Source: Thalassovita mangrovi (GTDB lineage: Bacteria > Pseudomonadota > Alphaproteobacteria > Rhodobacterales > Rhodobacteraceae). Taken from it: a DNA stretch of 64,000 nt. Both the position numbers and the translations under genes were made by a program. The stretch lies in contig NZ_WWEN01000004.1 in the NCBI RefSeq assembly GCF_009857745.1, positions 62,001 to 126,000 on the forward strand. The letters run 5' to 3'. The notes beneath the pieces were generated by a model, which made no database searches, was not told the origin of the DNA, and worked only from the letters and a program-made list of their open reading frames with translations. This document shows positions 18,007-26,739 of the stretch, one piece after another (position 1 is the stretch's first letter; each line of letters starts with the position of its first letter).

Positions 18007-19221
18007 CTATTCCTCGAAATCCAGGTGAGCGGCCTTGCGCCGGTCTTCCATTAGGTCGGGATCGGCGGATTGCACCCGGCTCCAGGTCGGGATGAACGGG
18101 GTTTCGTGCGGGTTTTCCAGGAAACTGTGCCCGGCCTCGACGATGTTTTCGGCGAACAGTTCGGCGGCGCGTTCTTCCATGTGCCGGTCGATCGACAGCC
18201 CGTTCATCCGCGCGTCGTTGTAATAGCATTCCAGCAGGTCCAGCGCAGACCGGTAATAGGTCGCCTTCAGCGTGCGGAAGATTTCCTCGGTGAACACGGT
18301 GCCGTCGGCGGCGAGCTTGCGGAAGATCGATTTGCAGATATCGATCGACATGCGCGACAGGCCCTTGGTCTTGTCCTCGAGGCTCAGGTTCTGGTGCTTG
18401 TGGTCATAGGCATCGGCGATTTCGACCTGGCAGACCGATTTCGGGGCGAAGTTGCGCCAGGCTTCGGACAGCACGCCGATTTCCAGCCCCCAGTCCGACG
18501 GCATCCGCAGGTCGGGCAGTATATTGGTCCGCATGGCGAATTCGCCCGACAGCGGATAGCGGAACGAGCGCAGGAAATCGATGTAGTCGCGATCCCCGAT
18601 CACCCGTTTCAGCGCGATCAGGATCGGCGCCACCAGCATCCGGCTGACCCGGCCGTTCAGCTTGCCGTCGCCGATCCGGGGATAGAACCCCTTGGCCATC
18701 TGATAGGGGAAGCTGGGATTGGCGACCGGATAGACCAGCCGGGCTAGCATTTCCTTGTCGTAAGTCAGGATATCGCAGTCATGGATCGCCATCACCGCGC
18801 TGTCCTGGCAGGCCATCATGTAGCCCATGCAGGACCACACGTTCTTGCCCTTGCCCGATTCCGAGGGGGCCAGATCCATCTGCGCCAGCCGGTCGTCGAT
18901 CGCCTTCATCCGCGGGCTGTCGTTCCAGATCACGATATGCTGCTGCGGCAAGCGGGAAAAATACTGCTTGGCATAGCGGTATTGTTCCGCATTGGCCTGA
19001 TCCAGCCCGATGATGATCCGGTGCAGATAGGGCACCTCGCTCAGCTCATCGAGGATATGGGGCAGCGCGTCGCCTTCGAGTTCGGAAAACAGCGATGGCA
19101 GTACCAGGGAAATCTTTCGCGTGTCTTTTATCGCCACCAATTCGCGGGTCAGGTAATTCGTATCGCTGCTGCGCAGGTTGTGCAGGGTTGCGATATTGCC
19201 GTTCTGGTGAAAATCAGCCAC
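18007..19221 (-). CDS. gpgS: Glucosyl-3-phosphoglycerate synthase (GpgS, GT81-like)
   Basis: A 404-residue glycosyltransferase that joins glucose from a nucleotide donor to 3-phosphoglycerate, the first step of glucosylglycerate synthesis. 'KISLVLPSLFSELEG' starts the Rossmann-like donor domain, 'SGKGKNVWSCMGYM' is a conserved sugar-nucleotide segment, 'AIHDCDILTYD' is the DxD-type metal motif, and 'PSDWGLEIGVLSEAW' is an acceptor-side motif of GpgS. I choose GTG at 19221 with AGGAG 10 bases upstream; an ATG at 19287 would overlap the phosphatase gene by 61 bases. With that GTG it begins 5 bases after the phosphatase stop, a tight two-gene operon. Confidence 0.9.
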   Translation of the reverse strand: MADFHQNGNIATLHNLRSSDTNYLTRELVAIKDTRKISLVLPSLFSELEGDALPHILDELSEVPYLHRIIIGLDQANAEQYRYAKQYFSRLPQQHIVIWNDSPRMKAIDDRLAQMDLAPSESGKGKNVWSCMGYMMACQDSAVMAIHDCDILTYDKEMLARLVYPVANPSFPYQMAKGFYPRIGDGKLNGRVSRMLVAPILIALKRVIGDRDYIDFLRSFRYPLSGEFAMRTNILPDLRMPSDWGLEIGVLSEAWRNFAPKSVCQVEIADAYDHKHQNLSLEDKTKGLSRMSIDICKSIFRKLAADGTVFTEEIFRTLKATYYRSALDLLECYYNDARMNGLSIDRHMEERAAELFAENIVEAGHSFLENPHETPFIPTWSRVQSADPDLMEDRRKAAHLDFEE

Positions 19222-19226
19222 GCGTG

Positions 19227-20021
19227 TCAGGCTCCTATTTGTCTGCTCTGTGCTTTCGAGAGTAGAGAGTGGATCATCTCGTTCCAACCGGAGGGCCCGG
19301 TCTTTGTGCTTTTGAGAATGCGGCCTGCCTGTTTTTCGGGCAGCGGGGGCAGGGGCTTGGCATGGGGGTTGCGGATCAGCACCGGCATGTCCGCCGCCAG
19401 CAACATTTCCAGATCGTTCGGCGCGTCGCCCAGGGCGATCCGGGGCGGGTTGCCGTAGGCAGCGGCGATTTCATCCATCCGGTCGGCCTTGGTACCGCCG
19501 AGGCTGAGCGTCAGGTAACGCCCGCCATACCGCGCCGTGATCCCCTCATCGGCCAGGCATTTTTCGAACGCTGCGCGCTCCGTATCGCTGCCCGCCCATT
19601 CGCCCGGTTCGGAATAGCTGCGCTGCCGGGCAAGCCGCGCCTGATCCAGTGGCAGCCCGGTCGAGTGTGCCACCCCGGCATCGGTCATGTCGCCGAAGCC
19701 GGTGAAGTGGCGCCGCAGTTCCGGCGGCACCCGGTCCAGCGCCGCGCGGATGCGGGCATAGTCGGGGGCGGCCCCGGCTGAATCGGCATGCGCGGGCAGG
19801 ATACCGGCGCCGTTTTCGACGATGGCAGGGTAGGCCGACAGCCCGATTTCCGCCCGCAGAGCCGCGATTTCGGCGGCGGTTTTGGAACTGGCCAGGATCA
19901 CCGGAATGCCGCGGTCGCGCAGCCGCTGCAAAGCCGGGGCGGCGGCGGCATGGCTGTAGGTTTCGTGATCCAGAAGAGTCCCGTCCAGATCGGTGAAAAC
20001 GATTAGTTCAGCTTTCCTCAT
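19227..20021 (-). CDS. Glucosyl-/mannosyl-3-phosphoglycerate phosphatase (HAD-IIB)
   Basis: A 264-residue HAD phosphatase. Motif I is 'VFTDLDGTLLDH' with the nucleophile Asp, motif II 'VILASSKTAAE', and motifs III/IV are 'GGTKADRMDEI' and 'IALGDAPNDLEML'. This is the MpgP/GpgP subfamily that removes the phosphate from glycosyl-3-phosphoglycerate. With gpgS directly downstream, it should complete glucosylglycerate synthesis. I start at ATG 20021 with AAGGGG 5 bases upstream, not at the GTG/ATG nine codons earlier near the tRNA. Annotation pipelines often call this mannosyl-3-phosphoglycerate phosphatase; the neighbouring synthase argues for the glucosyl compound. Confidence 0.92.
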   Translation of the reverse strand: MRKAELIVFTDLDGTLLDHETYSHAAAAPALQRLRDRGIPVILASSKTAAEIAALRAEIGLSAYPAIVENGAGILPAHADSAGAAPDYARIRAALDRVPPELRRHFTGFGDMTDAGVAHSTGLPLDQARLARQRSYSEPGEWAGSDTERAAFEKCLADEGITARYGGRYLTLSLGGTKADRMDEIAAAYGNPPRIALGDAPNDLEMLLAADMPVLIRNPHAKPLPPLPEKQAGRILKSTKTGPSGWNEMIHSLLSKAQSRQIGA

Positions 20022-20067
20022 CTGGCCCCTTGCACGTTTTGGCGCCATTCGCTATGACAGCCCGCAC

Positions 20068-20143
<76 letters not shown>

Positions 20144-20579
20144 TTTTCCTTCCGTATCAAATACTTGCAGGCAAGTACTGAAGTTCAGAGCGAACGGTTC
20201 CTGCACAGGTTAGGCCGGTTTGGCCGTTTTGTAAAATGACCGTATTGTCACAACGCGATTGCAGCGGCTTCCCCCGGCTGTGCATTTGCGCTCCTTCCCG
20301 GAGTTGCGGCGGGGATCGCGACAGAATCGAAAACGCCGTTTCATCGCGCCTGTCCGCCCGTGACGCCGCGAACGCCTTCTTTCCCGCTGAAAATCCTCCT
20401 GAAAAAGCGCCCGGAAATCCATTCGACGCGCAGGTTTATCCGGTGATTTCTTACTGTCAGATTAAGCGTCACGATTTTGTCCGGAATATTTGTGATTTTT
20501 CCGACATGATCCGCTTGACGGCACACGGCGGGGCGCATAAACAGCCTCTCACGCTCGGGACGCCCTGAGCGGGCAGTGA
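20144..20579. other. 436-base gap between tRNA genes, no gene seen
   Basis: This stretch is less GC-rich than the surroundings, with several T- and A-runs. An open frame on the plus strand (20236-20568) has no ribosome site, no recognisable domain and an irregular composition, so I do not call it. No tRNA 3' duplicate that would mark an att site is visible. Confidence 0.5.
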
Positions 20580-20656
20580 GCGGTTGTAGCTCAGTTGGTT
20601 AGAGTACCGGCCTGTCACGCCGGGGGTCGCGGGTTCGAGCCCCGTCAACCGCGCCA
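20580..20656 (+). tRNA. tRNA-Asp (GTC), copy 1
   Basis: A 77-base cloverleaf: acceptor GCGGTTG/CAACCGC, anticodon loop CTGTCAC with anticodon GTC, T-arm GGGTTCGAGCCCC and encoded CCA. Guanine 34 is the target of Tgt, whose gene is in this window. Confidence 0.97.
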
Positions 20657-20689
20657 CCGCTGCCCGATCAGATGGACCGAGAGAAAAGC

Positions 20690-20766
20690 GCGGTTGTAGC
20701 TCAGTTGGTTAGAGTACCGGCCTGTCACGCCGGGGGTCGCGGGTTCGAGCCCCGTCAACCGCGCCA
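20690..20766 (+). tRNA. tRNA-Asp (GTC), copy 2
   Basis: Identical over all 77 bases to the copy at 20580, after a 33-base spacer. The pair is a tandem duplication with a 110-base pitch, very likely transcribed together. Confidence 0.97.
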
Positions 20767-20788
20767 TTTTCTCCCCCTCATCAGGAAA

Positions 20789-21037
20789 ATGGCCCTTCCC
20801 ATGCGCTTCCTCGATTCTCTGACCTGGCCGGTGCTGATCATGGCGTCGCTGACGCTGGGCCTGGCGCCGTTCACCCCTGAGCCGCATATCTGGGAAAAGC
20901 TGAAAATGCTGGCGGCGGGGGAACTTGCCCGCCCGATCGACATTTTCGACCTGTGCCTGCACGGGCTGCCTTGGCTGCTGCTGCTGGCCAAGGGCATCCG
21001 CACCCTGACCGCGCGCGATCAGGGCGATCAGGGGTAG
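20789..21037 (+). CDS. Small membrane protein of unknown function
   Basis: An 82-residue protein with two hydrophobic segments ('WPVLIMASLTLGLAPF' and 'IFDLCLHGLPWLLLLAKGI') separated by a short loop with 'PEPHIWEKLKM'. Similar short proteins are common in Rhodobacteraceae and are sometimes labelled 'RND transporter' without evidence. I start at ATG 20789, close behind AGGA; the ATG at 20801 is an alternative. It begins 22 bases after the second tRNA-Asp and may be cotranscribed with it. It overlaps the converging sulfotransferase-like gene by 10 bases. Confidence 0.75.
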   Translation: MALPMRFLDSLTWPVLIMASLTLGLAPFTPEPHIWEKLKMLAAGELARPIDIFDLCLHGLPWLLLLAKGIRTLTARDQGDQG

Positions 21038-21825
21038 GTGTAGCCGATCGCTTCTTCCAGCTTCAGGTCCAGCGCCTGACGCATGAAGCTGCGGTCTTCT
21101 GCGCTCATTTCCTTCGGCGTCTCGCCGCGCGCTGTGGCATCCACCGACAGTTTGAACCGATTGCCCAGCCGGCGCGTCACGCCGCGGAAGCTGTCGCCCT
21201 TCACCGGCCGCTCCAGCAGTTGAGATACCCGGCCGACGAAGGCCTCGGGATCGTCCTGAACCGTTTCGGCCTTCACCAGCATCAGGTTGCAGCCCCGGTT
21301 CAGCATCCCCAGATGCGCCGCCAGCTTGACGTTGCGCATCTGGAACAGGCTGTCGAAGGGCAGGCCGGTGATCGGGTGGCGGTCATATTGCAGGATCTGC
21401 CCCTTGGCAGTGTCGCGGACATCCGGGTGCAGGTCGCCGAAATCGCTGATCCGATCGACCACCCCGTGCCAGGGGCTGCGGATGAAGGTGGAAAAATCGT
21501 TCTGCTGCAGCGCAGGGGCCAGGTGCCAGGGGCGTTTATGCATCGACAGCGCCCAGCTTTCGGCGTTGCGCACCGCCACCACGACCAGGAAATCGGCCGA
21601 GATCACGCCCATGCGCGGCGCCGCGTGTTTCCACCCCATCGCGCCGGAATGGCGCAGCGCGAGGTTCTTCTCGATCAGCTTGCGCACAAGGTTGGTACCC
21701 GAGGCGCGTTCGCCCAGCACCTGGAATTGCGTCACCGGCGCATCGCTCACCCGCCGCAGCGCCAGCCCGGTGTCGCGGAACTCTTCCAGAATATTGGGGC
21801 GGCTTGGCTCGGTCACTGCTCTCAT
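21028..21825 (-). CDS. Sulfotransferase-like protein
   Basis: A 265-residue protein whose early segment 'QFQVLGERASGTNLVRKLI' resembles the phosphate-binding loop that holds PAPS in sulfotransferases ('GxxRSGTT' type). A later 'FLVVVAVRNAESWALSMH' fits the 3'-phosphate-binding Arg/Ser strand ('RDPxxxxxS'). No signal peptide or membrane segment is visible. It is divergent from a glycosyltransferase gene 62 bases away, so both could act on a surface glycan, but that is only an inference from position. The ATG at 21825 has a GCGAGG directly before it, an unusually tight ribosome site. Confidence 0.65.
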   Translation of the reverse strand: MRAVTEPSRPNILEEFRDTGLALRRVSDAPVTQFQVLGERASGTNLVRKLIEKNLALRHSGAMGWKHAAPRMGVISADFLVVVAVRNAESWALSMHKRPWHLAPALQQNDFSTFIRSPWHGVVDRISDFGDLHPDVRDTAKGQILQYDRHPITGLPFDSLFQMRNVKLAAHLGMLNRGCNLMLVKAETVQDDPEAFVGRVSQLLERPVKGDSFRGVTRRLGNRFKLSVDATARGETPKEMSAEDRSFMRQALDLKLEEAIGYTYP

Positions 21826-21887
21826 CCTCGCTTGGCCTTTACCATATTTTAATTCTCAAACCCCTTCAAACCCGTTAGGACGGATCA

Positions 21888-22817
21888 GTGCAATCTTGGG
21901 GCAATCCCGGCAAACCGGGCGGGATCGGAGCGAGCGAGGCAATGCAAACCACAGCGGCCGCCGTCACCATGGTGCGGGACGACCTGTTTTTCCTCGATAT
22001 CTGGCTGCGCCATTACGGGGCCGAATTCGGCCGCGAAAACCTCTATGTGATCAATCACGGTCGTGGCGAAGCGGTGGCGGAACTGGCAAAGGGCTGCAAC
22101 ATCATCGGCTTGCCCGGCGATCCGCATCGCAATTTCGACATGAAGCGCTGGCGGCTGCTGAACAACGTCGTCGGCGGGCTGAAGAGCTATTATAAACATG
22201 TCATCGTGGGCGACGTCGACGAAATCCTGGCGATGGACCCCGAAAAGGGCCGCACGCTGCTGGAATTCCTCGAAGTGCGCCGTGCCGGGCGGGTGCTGAC
22301 GCCGCTGGGGCTGGAGGTGCTGCACCGGATCGACCTGGAACCCGACCCGATAAAGGATCGCGTGCTGGGGCCGCGCCGCCATGTCCGCGTCGCGCCGCAT
22401 TATTCGAAACCTTGCGTGATCTCCACCGGCACCAAGATCGCCCGGGGTGGCCATTTCGCCCAGTTCCCCGAACTGATCACGCCGGAAAGCCTGTACCTCT
22501 TCCACCTGAAATTCTGCGATTTCGGCGAATATTCGGCGGCGATGAACCGGCGCAACGCGGTCACCGCCGAAATCGGCGGCGGCATCGACGACACCGCGAT
22601 CGGGCGGCACTGGTTTGCCTCGGAACGCGGCGAGGACCGGGCGATGTTCGACGGTTTCGCGGATATGAAGATGGTCGAGGGCTTCGACATGCGGCGCTAT
22701 CGGCAGCACATGCACGACACGTTCAAACTGCGCGGCGAAACCGGGTTCTATGAATTCGACCGGCCCGATTACGACGCGCAATACCTGCTGCCGGATCGGT
22801 TCAGCGGGCTGTTCTAA
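21888..22817 (+). CDS. Family 2-type glycosyltransferase
   Basis: A 309-residue protein of the glycosyltransferase 2/92-like group (Glyco_tranf_2_4). It opens with 'AAAVTMVRDDLFFLDIWLRHY', the usual first strand of such enzymes, and has the metal-binding 'VIVGDVDEIL' near residue 115. The C-terminal half has many His, Arg and aromatic residues but no membrane helix, so it acts in the cytoplasm or at the membrane face. I use GTG 21888, with AGGA 7-8 bases upstream; ATG 21942 is possible. It is divergent from the sulfotransferase-like gene and overlaps the converging hydrolase by 4 bases. Confidence 0.82.
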   Translation: MQSWGNPGKPGGIGASEAMQTTAAAVTMVRDDLFFLDIWLRHYGAEFGRENLYVINHGRGEAVAELAKGCNIIGLPGDPHRNFDMKRWRLLNNVVGGLKSYYKHVIVGDVDEILAMDPEKGRTLLEFLEVRRAGRVLTPLGLEVLHRIDLEPDPIKDRVLGPRRHVRVAPHYSKPCVISTGTKIARGGHFAQFPELITPESLYLFHLKFCDFGEYSAAMNRRNAVTAEIGGGIDDTAIGRHWFASERGEDRAMFDGFADMKMVEGFDMRRYRQHMHDTFKLRGETGFYEFDRPDYDAQYLLPDRFSGLF

Positions 22818-23674
22818 CGCAGGAAGTCCAGCAGCGCCTTTGCGGTTTCCCCCGGCGCGGTGTCGGGGAAGAAATGCCCGCCAGGAATTCCTTTCGCCCG
22901 CAGATCGCCGCAGCGCTCCGCCCAGGTCGCGGGCACGTCATAGGCCTGCGCCATCGCCCCGTCCGCGCCATAAAGCACCAGGGTGGGGCAGGCGACGCGC
23001 CGGTCCAGGTCTGACTCGTCCAGCGCGAAATCGACCTCGAGCGCAGCGCGGTAATCGTTGCACATGCCGCGGATCGTGTCCGCATCGCGCCAGGCCGCGC
23101 GATAGGCGGCCAGTTGCGCGGGGGCGAAATCCTCGATCTTCGACGCCCCCCATCCCAGCAGGCAGGATTCAAAATAGTAATCCGGATCGGCGCCGATCAG
23201 CCGCTCGGGGAACGGTTCCGGCTGGGCCAGGAAGAACCAGTGGTAATAGGCCCGTGCCACATCCTGGGTCAGCTCGTCCAGCAGCAGGTGGGTCGGCACG
23301 ATATCCATCAGGGTGAGCGTCTTCACCCGCTCCGGCGCATCCAGCGCCATCCGGTGCGCCATGCGCGCGCCGCGGTCATGGCCGACAAGGTGGAACGTCT
23401 CAAATCCAAGCGCCGCCATCAGCCCCAGCTGATCGCGCCCCATCTCGCGAAAGGAATAGTCGGCCACCGCCGGCGGCTTCGTCGATCCGCCATAACCGCG
23501 CAGATCGGCGCAAACCACGGTGAAACGCTGCGCCAAAACCGGCGCAATCTCCGTCCACATCGCCCGCGTCTGCGGAAACCCGTGCAGCAGCAACACCGGC
23601 GGCCCCGATCCGCCGACCTCGTAAGCGATCTCGACCTTGCCGATCCGCAAGCATCCCTCCTCGAACCCTTGCAC
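22814..23674 (-). CDS. Alpha/beta hydrolase similar to fluoroacetate dehalogenases
   Basis: A 286-residue alpha/beta hydrolase. The nucleophile is aspartate (Asp100 in 'LVGHDRGARMAHR'), with Arg101 and Arg104 placed as the carboxylate-binding arginines of fluoroacetate dehalogenase; the acid is Asp124 ('LMDIVPTH') and the base His lies in 'GGHFFPDTAP'. The halide pocket of that enzyme (His-Trp and Tyr) is present as His145-Trp146 in 'YYHWFFLAQPEP' and Tyr208 in 'MCNDYRA'. This is a much closer match than to epoxide hydrolases. I prefer GTG 23674 (AGGGG 7 bases upstream) to the TTG at 23680. Dehalogenase activity on haloacetates is a strong prediction but untested. Confidence 0.88.
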   Translation of the reverse strand: MQGFEEGCLRIGKVEIAYEVGGSGPPVLLLHGFPQTRAMWTEIAPVLAQRFTVVCADLRGYGGSTKPPAVADYSFREMGRDQLGLMAALGFETFHLVGHDRGARMAHRMALDAPERVKTLTLMDIVPTHLLLDELTQDVARAYYHWFFLAQPEPFPERLIGADPDYYFESCLLGWGASKIEDFAPAQLAAYRAAWRDADTIRGMCNDYRAALEVDFALDESDLDRRVACPTLVLYGADGAMAQAYDVPATWAERCGDLRAKGIPGGHFFPDTAPGETAKALLDFLR

Positions 23675-23696
23675 CGCCAATCCCCTTCTCCTGTTT

Positions 23697-23785
23697 CAAA
23701 ATATCCCGGGGGAGTCGTTGAAAATCGGACAGATTTTCAACGGCGGGGGCAGCGCCCCCACCGGCGTCGCCGTTCAGGCGACGCC
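23697..23785. repeat. Intergenic motif with three hairpins
   Basis: An inverted copy of the ATATTTTTG-type motif (about 23697-23715) is followed by three perfect inverted repeats: 23716-23742 (11-bp arms), 23745-23760 (GGGGGC/GCCCCC) and 23763-23785 (9-bp arms). Together they fill the gap between the M20 peptidase gene (upstream) and the hydrolase gene (downstream). The layout mirrors 709-790. Confidence 0.6.
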
Positions 23786-23796
23786 ACCCTCACGGA

Positions 23797-25176
23797 TCAG
23801 CCCCGTTTCGTCAGGGCGTCCAGGATACGCGCCCAGCTGCGCACACCGTGGTGGAAGCTCGACAGGTCGTATTTTTCGTTCGGCGAATGGATCTGGTCGT
23901 CATCCTTGCCGAACCCGATCAGCATCGCGTCAGTGCCCAAGATATCCTTGAAATAGCCCGCAATCGGGATCGACCCGCCGCAGCCCACGTAAGCCGCCGG
24001 GTTGGGCCATTCGTCGCTCAGCGCCAGGCGCGCCTGCTCGAACATCGGGTTGTCGATCGACATCTGCGATCCGGGCGATCCCTTGTCGCTGCGGTATTCG
24101 ATGCTGAAACCTTCGGGCAGCCGGCTTTCGACGTATTCGCGGAACGCTTTGCGGATCGCGTTCGGGTCCTGCTTGCTGACCAGACGGAAACTGACCTTGG
24201 CGGAGGCCTGGCTCGGCAGCACGGTCTTGAACCCGGCGCCGGTATAGCCGCCCCAGATGCCGTTCACGTCGCAGGTCGGGCGCGACCAGATCATTTCGAT
24301 CGGCATCCGGTCCTGTTCGCCGGCCGGGTCCTTCAGCCCAACCTCGCCGAGGAAGGATTCGTGGTCGAAATTCAGCCCCTGCCATTGCGCCAGCACGTCC
24401 TCGGGCAGTTCCTCGACCCCGTCGTAGAAGCCGGGCAGGGTGATCCGGCCGGTGTCGTCATGCAGGTCGGCCAGGATGCGGGTCAGCACCCGGATCGGGT
24501 TCATCGCTATGCCGCCATACATGCCCGAATGCAGGTCGCGGTCGGGGCCGGTGATGGTGAAATCCTCGCCCAGCAGGCCGCGCAGCATGGTCACGATGGT
24601 GGGCGTGCTGTCGCCGAACAACCCGGTGTCGCAGATCAGCGCGATGTCTGATTTCAGCTCCTCGGAGTTGTCCTGCATGAACGGGATGAGCGAGGGCGAA
24701 CCTGATTCTTCCTCGCCCTCGAAGAAGAAGGTGATCTTGCACGGCAGCGACCCGTTTACCGCTTTCCAGGCGCGGCAGGCCTCGACGAAGGTCATCAGCT
24801 GGCCCTTGTCGTCCGACGACCCGCGGCCGCGGATCACCTTGTGGCCATCCACTTCTTCCAGCGCCGGGTCGAACGGGTCGCGGTCCCACAGCTCCAGTGG
24901 GTCCACCGGTTGCACGTCGTAATGGCCGTAGAACAGGATATGCGGCCCCGGCCCGTCGATATGCCCCACCACCATCGGGTGACCCGGTGTCTGGCGCTTT
25001 TGTGCATCGATTCCAATGCTTTGCAGGTCGGCGACCAACCAGTCCGCAGCGGTCTGGCAATCGTCCTTATAGGCCGGATCGGTCGAAATCGACGGGATGC
25101 GCAGCAGTTCCATCAGCCGGTCGATGGAGCTGGGCAAATCCTGATCGATGCGGGACAGAACGGTTTCTAGCGACAT
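23797..25176 (-). CDS. M20 family metallopeptidase (dipeptidase-like)
   Basis: A 459-residue M20 peptidase. Metal ligands and catalytic residues are visible in 'ILFYGHYDVQPVDP' (His and Asp), 'IRGRGSSDDKGQL' (bridging Asp), 'FFFEGEEESGSPSL' (catalytic Glu and metal Glu) and 'IGFGKDDDQIHSPNEKY' (last His). The dimerisation domain sits in between. Proteins of this size and motif set are CNDP/carnosinase-like dipeptidases rather than ArgE or DapE, which are shorter. It should hydrolyse small peptides in the cytoplasm; no signal peptide is present. It is divergent from hemA with a 231-base control region between. Confidence 0.93.
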   Translation of the reverse strand: MSLETVLSRIDQDLPSSIDRLMELLRIPSISTDPAYKDDCQTAADWLVADLQSIGIDAQKRQTPGHPMVVGHIDGPGPHILFYGHYDVQPVDPLELWDRDPFDPALEEVDGHKVIRGRGSSDDKGQLMTFVEACRAWKAVNGSLPCKITFFFEGEEESGSPSLIPFMQDNSEELKSDIALICDTGLFGDSTPTIVTMLRGLLGEDFTITGPDRDLHSGMYGGIAMNPIRVLTRILADLHDDTGRITLPGFYDGVEELPEDVLAQWQGLNFDHESFLGEVGLKDPAGEQDRMPIEMIWSRPTCDVNGIWGGYTGAGFKTVLPSQASAKVSFRLVSKQDPNAIRKAFREYVESRLPEGFSIEYRSDKGSPGSQMSIDNPMFEQARLALSDEWPNPAAYVGCGGSIPIAGYFKDILGTDAMLIGFGKDDDQIHSPNEKYDLSSFHHGVRSWARILDALTKRG

Positions 25177-25245
25177 GGGGGCTCCTGTAGGTTATTGCGT
25201 GCCTTGACCCGGGATTTCGCGGCCCGGATTTTTCCAGCGGCATGG

Positions 25246-25259
25246 TTGATGCAAGTCAA
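25246..25259. promoter_or_regulatory. FNR/FnrL box upstream of hemA
   Basis: TTGATGCAAGTCAA matches the FNR-type consensus TTGAT-N4-ATCAA with one change. It lies 149 bases before the hemA start. FnrL control of hemA is established in Rhodobacter sphaeroides. The box is also 70 bases from the divergent M20 gene. Confidence 0.75.
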
Positions 25260-25407
25260 GGAATTCACAAGCGTCAATTTGTTACCTGTTGCTGGAAGGA
25301 CGCTCGGACTATAACTATTTCTTGAATATGTTCGAACAGGACAAGCCCGGCAGAATTGTGCGATAAAAACAGGCACAACGCCGAGCCAGGAAGGAAGGAC
25401 CAATATC

Positions 25408-26631
25408 GTGGATTACACGGCCAAGCTGGATGAAGCCCTGAACAAGTTGCACGAAGAGGGGCGCTATCGGACCTTCATCGATATCGAACGCGAAAACGGC
25501 AACTACCCCCACGCGATCTGGACCCGCCCCGATGGCAGCAAGAAGCCGATCACCGTGTGGTGCGGCAACGATTATCTGGGCATGGGTCAGCACCCGGTCG
25601 TCCTGGCCGCGATGCACGAAGCGCTCGACGCGACCGGCGCAGGCTCGGGCGGCACCCGCAACATTTCCGGCACCACCGTTTATCACAAGCGGCTGGAGGC
25701 CGAACTGGCCGACCTGCACGGCAAGGAAGCGGCGCTGCTGTTCACCTCGGCCTATATCGCCAATGACGCGACGCTTTCGACCCTGCCGAAACTGTTCCCC
25801 GGCCTGATCATCTATTCGGACGAACTGAACCACGCCTCGATGATCGAGGGTGTGCGCCGCAACGGCGGCGCCAAGCGCGTGTTCCGTCACAACGACGTCG
25901 AACACCTGCGCGAACTGCTGGCCGCCGATGACCCGGACGCGCCGAAGCTGATTGCCTTCGAATCGGTCTATTCGATGGATGGCGATTTCGGCCCGATCGA
26001 GGCGATCTGCGACCTGGCCGACGAATTCAACGCGCTGACCTATATCGACGAGGTGCATGCGGTCGGCATGTACGGCCCGCGCGGCGGCGGCGTCACCGAA
26101 CGCGACCGGCTGGCCCATCGCATCGACATCATCAACGGCACCCTGGCCAAGGCCTATGGCGTGATGGGCGGCTATATCGCCGCTTCGGCGAAAATGTGCG
26201 ACGCGGTGCGCTCCTATGCGCCGGGCTTCATCTTCACCACCTCGCTGCCGCCGGCGGTGGCCGCGGGGGCGGCAGCCTCGGTCGCGCATCTGAAGAAAGA
26301 CCAGGAACGGCGCGACCAGCACCAGACCCAGGCCAAGATCCTGAAAACCCGCCTGAAGGGGCTGGGCCTGCCGATCATCGATCACGGGTCGCATATCGTG
26401 CCGGTGATCGTCGGCGATCCGGTCCATACCAAGCAGCTGTCGGACATGTTGCTGGAACAGTTCGGCATCTACGTGCAGCCGATCAACTTCCCCACCGTGC
26501 CGCGCGGGACCGAGCGTCTGCGCTTCACCCCGTCGCCGGTGCACGGCCCCGACGAGATGGATACTTTAGTACGGGCCCTGGACGAACTTTGGTCGCAATG
26601 TGCGCTGAATCGTGCCGAAATGAGCGCCTAA
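25408..26631 (+). CDS. hemA: 5-aminolevulinate synthase
   Basis: A 407-residue PLP enzyme that condenses glycine with succinyl-CoA to 5-aminolevulinate, the first step of heme synthesis in alphaproteobacteria (Shemin pathway). Characteristic motifs are '[13 protein letters not shown]', '[16 protein letters not shown]', '[14 protein letters not shown]', '[17 protein letters not shown]' and the PLP lysine in '[15 protein letters not shown]'. The start is GTG at 25408 behind AAGGA. An FnrL-type box upstream suggests induction at low oxygen. It is transcribed alone; no strong terminator is seen before the rodZ-like gene. Confidence 0.98.
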   Translation: MDYTAKLDEALNKLHEEGRYRTFIDIERENGNYPHAIWTRPDGSKKPITVWCGNDYLGMGQHPVVLAAMHEALDATGAGSGGTRNISGTTVYHKRLEAELADLHGKEAALLFTSAYIANDATLSTLPKLFPGLIIYSDELNHASMIEGVRRNGGAKRVFRHNDVEHLRELLAADDPDAPKLIAFESVYSMDGDFGPIEAICDLADEFNALTYIDEVHAVGMYGPRGGGVTERDRLAHRIDIINGTLAKAYGVMGGYIAASAKMCDAVRSYAPGFIFTTSLPPAVAAGAAASVAHLKKDQERRDQHQTQAKILKTRLKGLGLPIIDHGSHIVPVIVGDPVHTKQLSDMLLEQFGIYVQPINFPTVPRGTERLRFTPSPVHGPDEMDTLVRALDELWSQCALNRAEMSA

Positions 26632-26739
26632 GACTACATCTAGTTTAAAAATACTTGCCATATGCTACGCTGAGCGAAACAAAAGATCGTGTTCGAATCG
26701 TGTTGTTCGGTATGCGAATCAGCAAGTAGGGCAGTGGGG

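Noticed and set aside
20236-20568. A 110-residue frame in the tRNA gap
   Set aside because: No ribosome site, no similarity that I recognise, and unusual Cys/Pro/Ser composition; left as non-coding.
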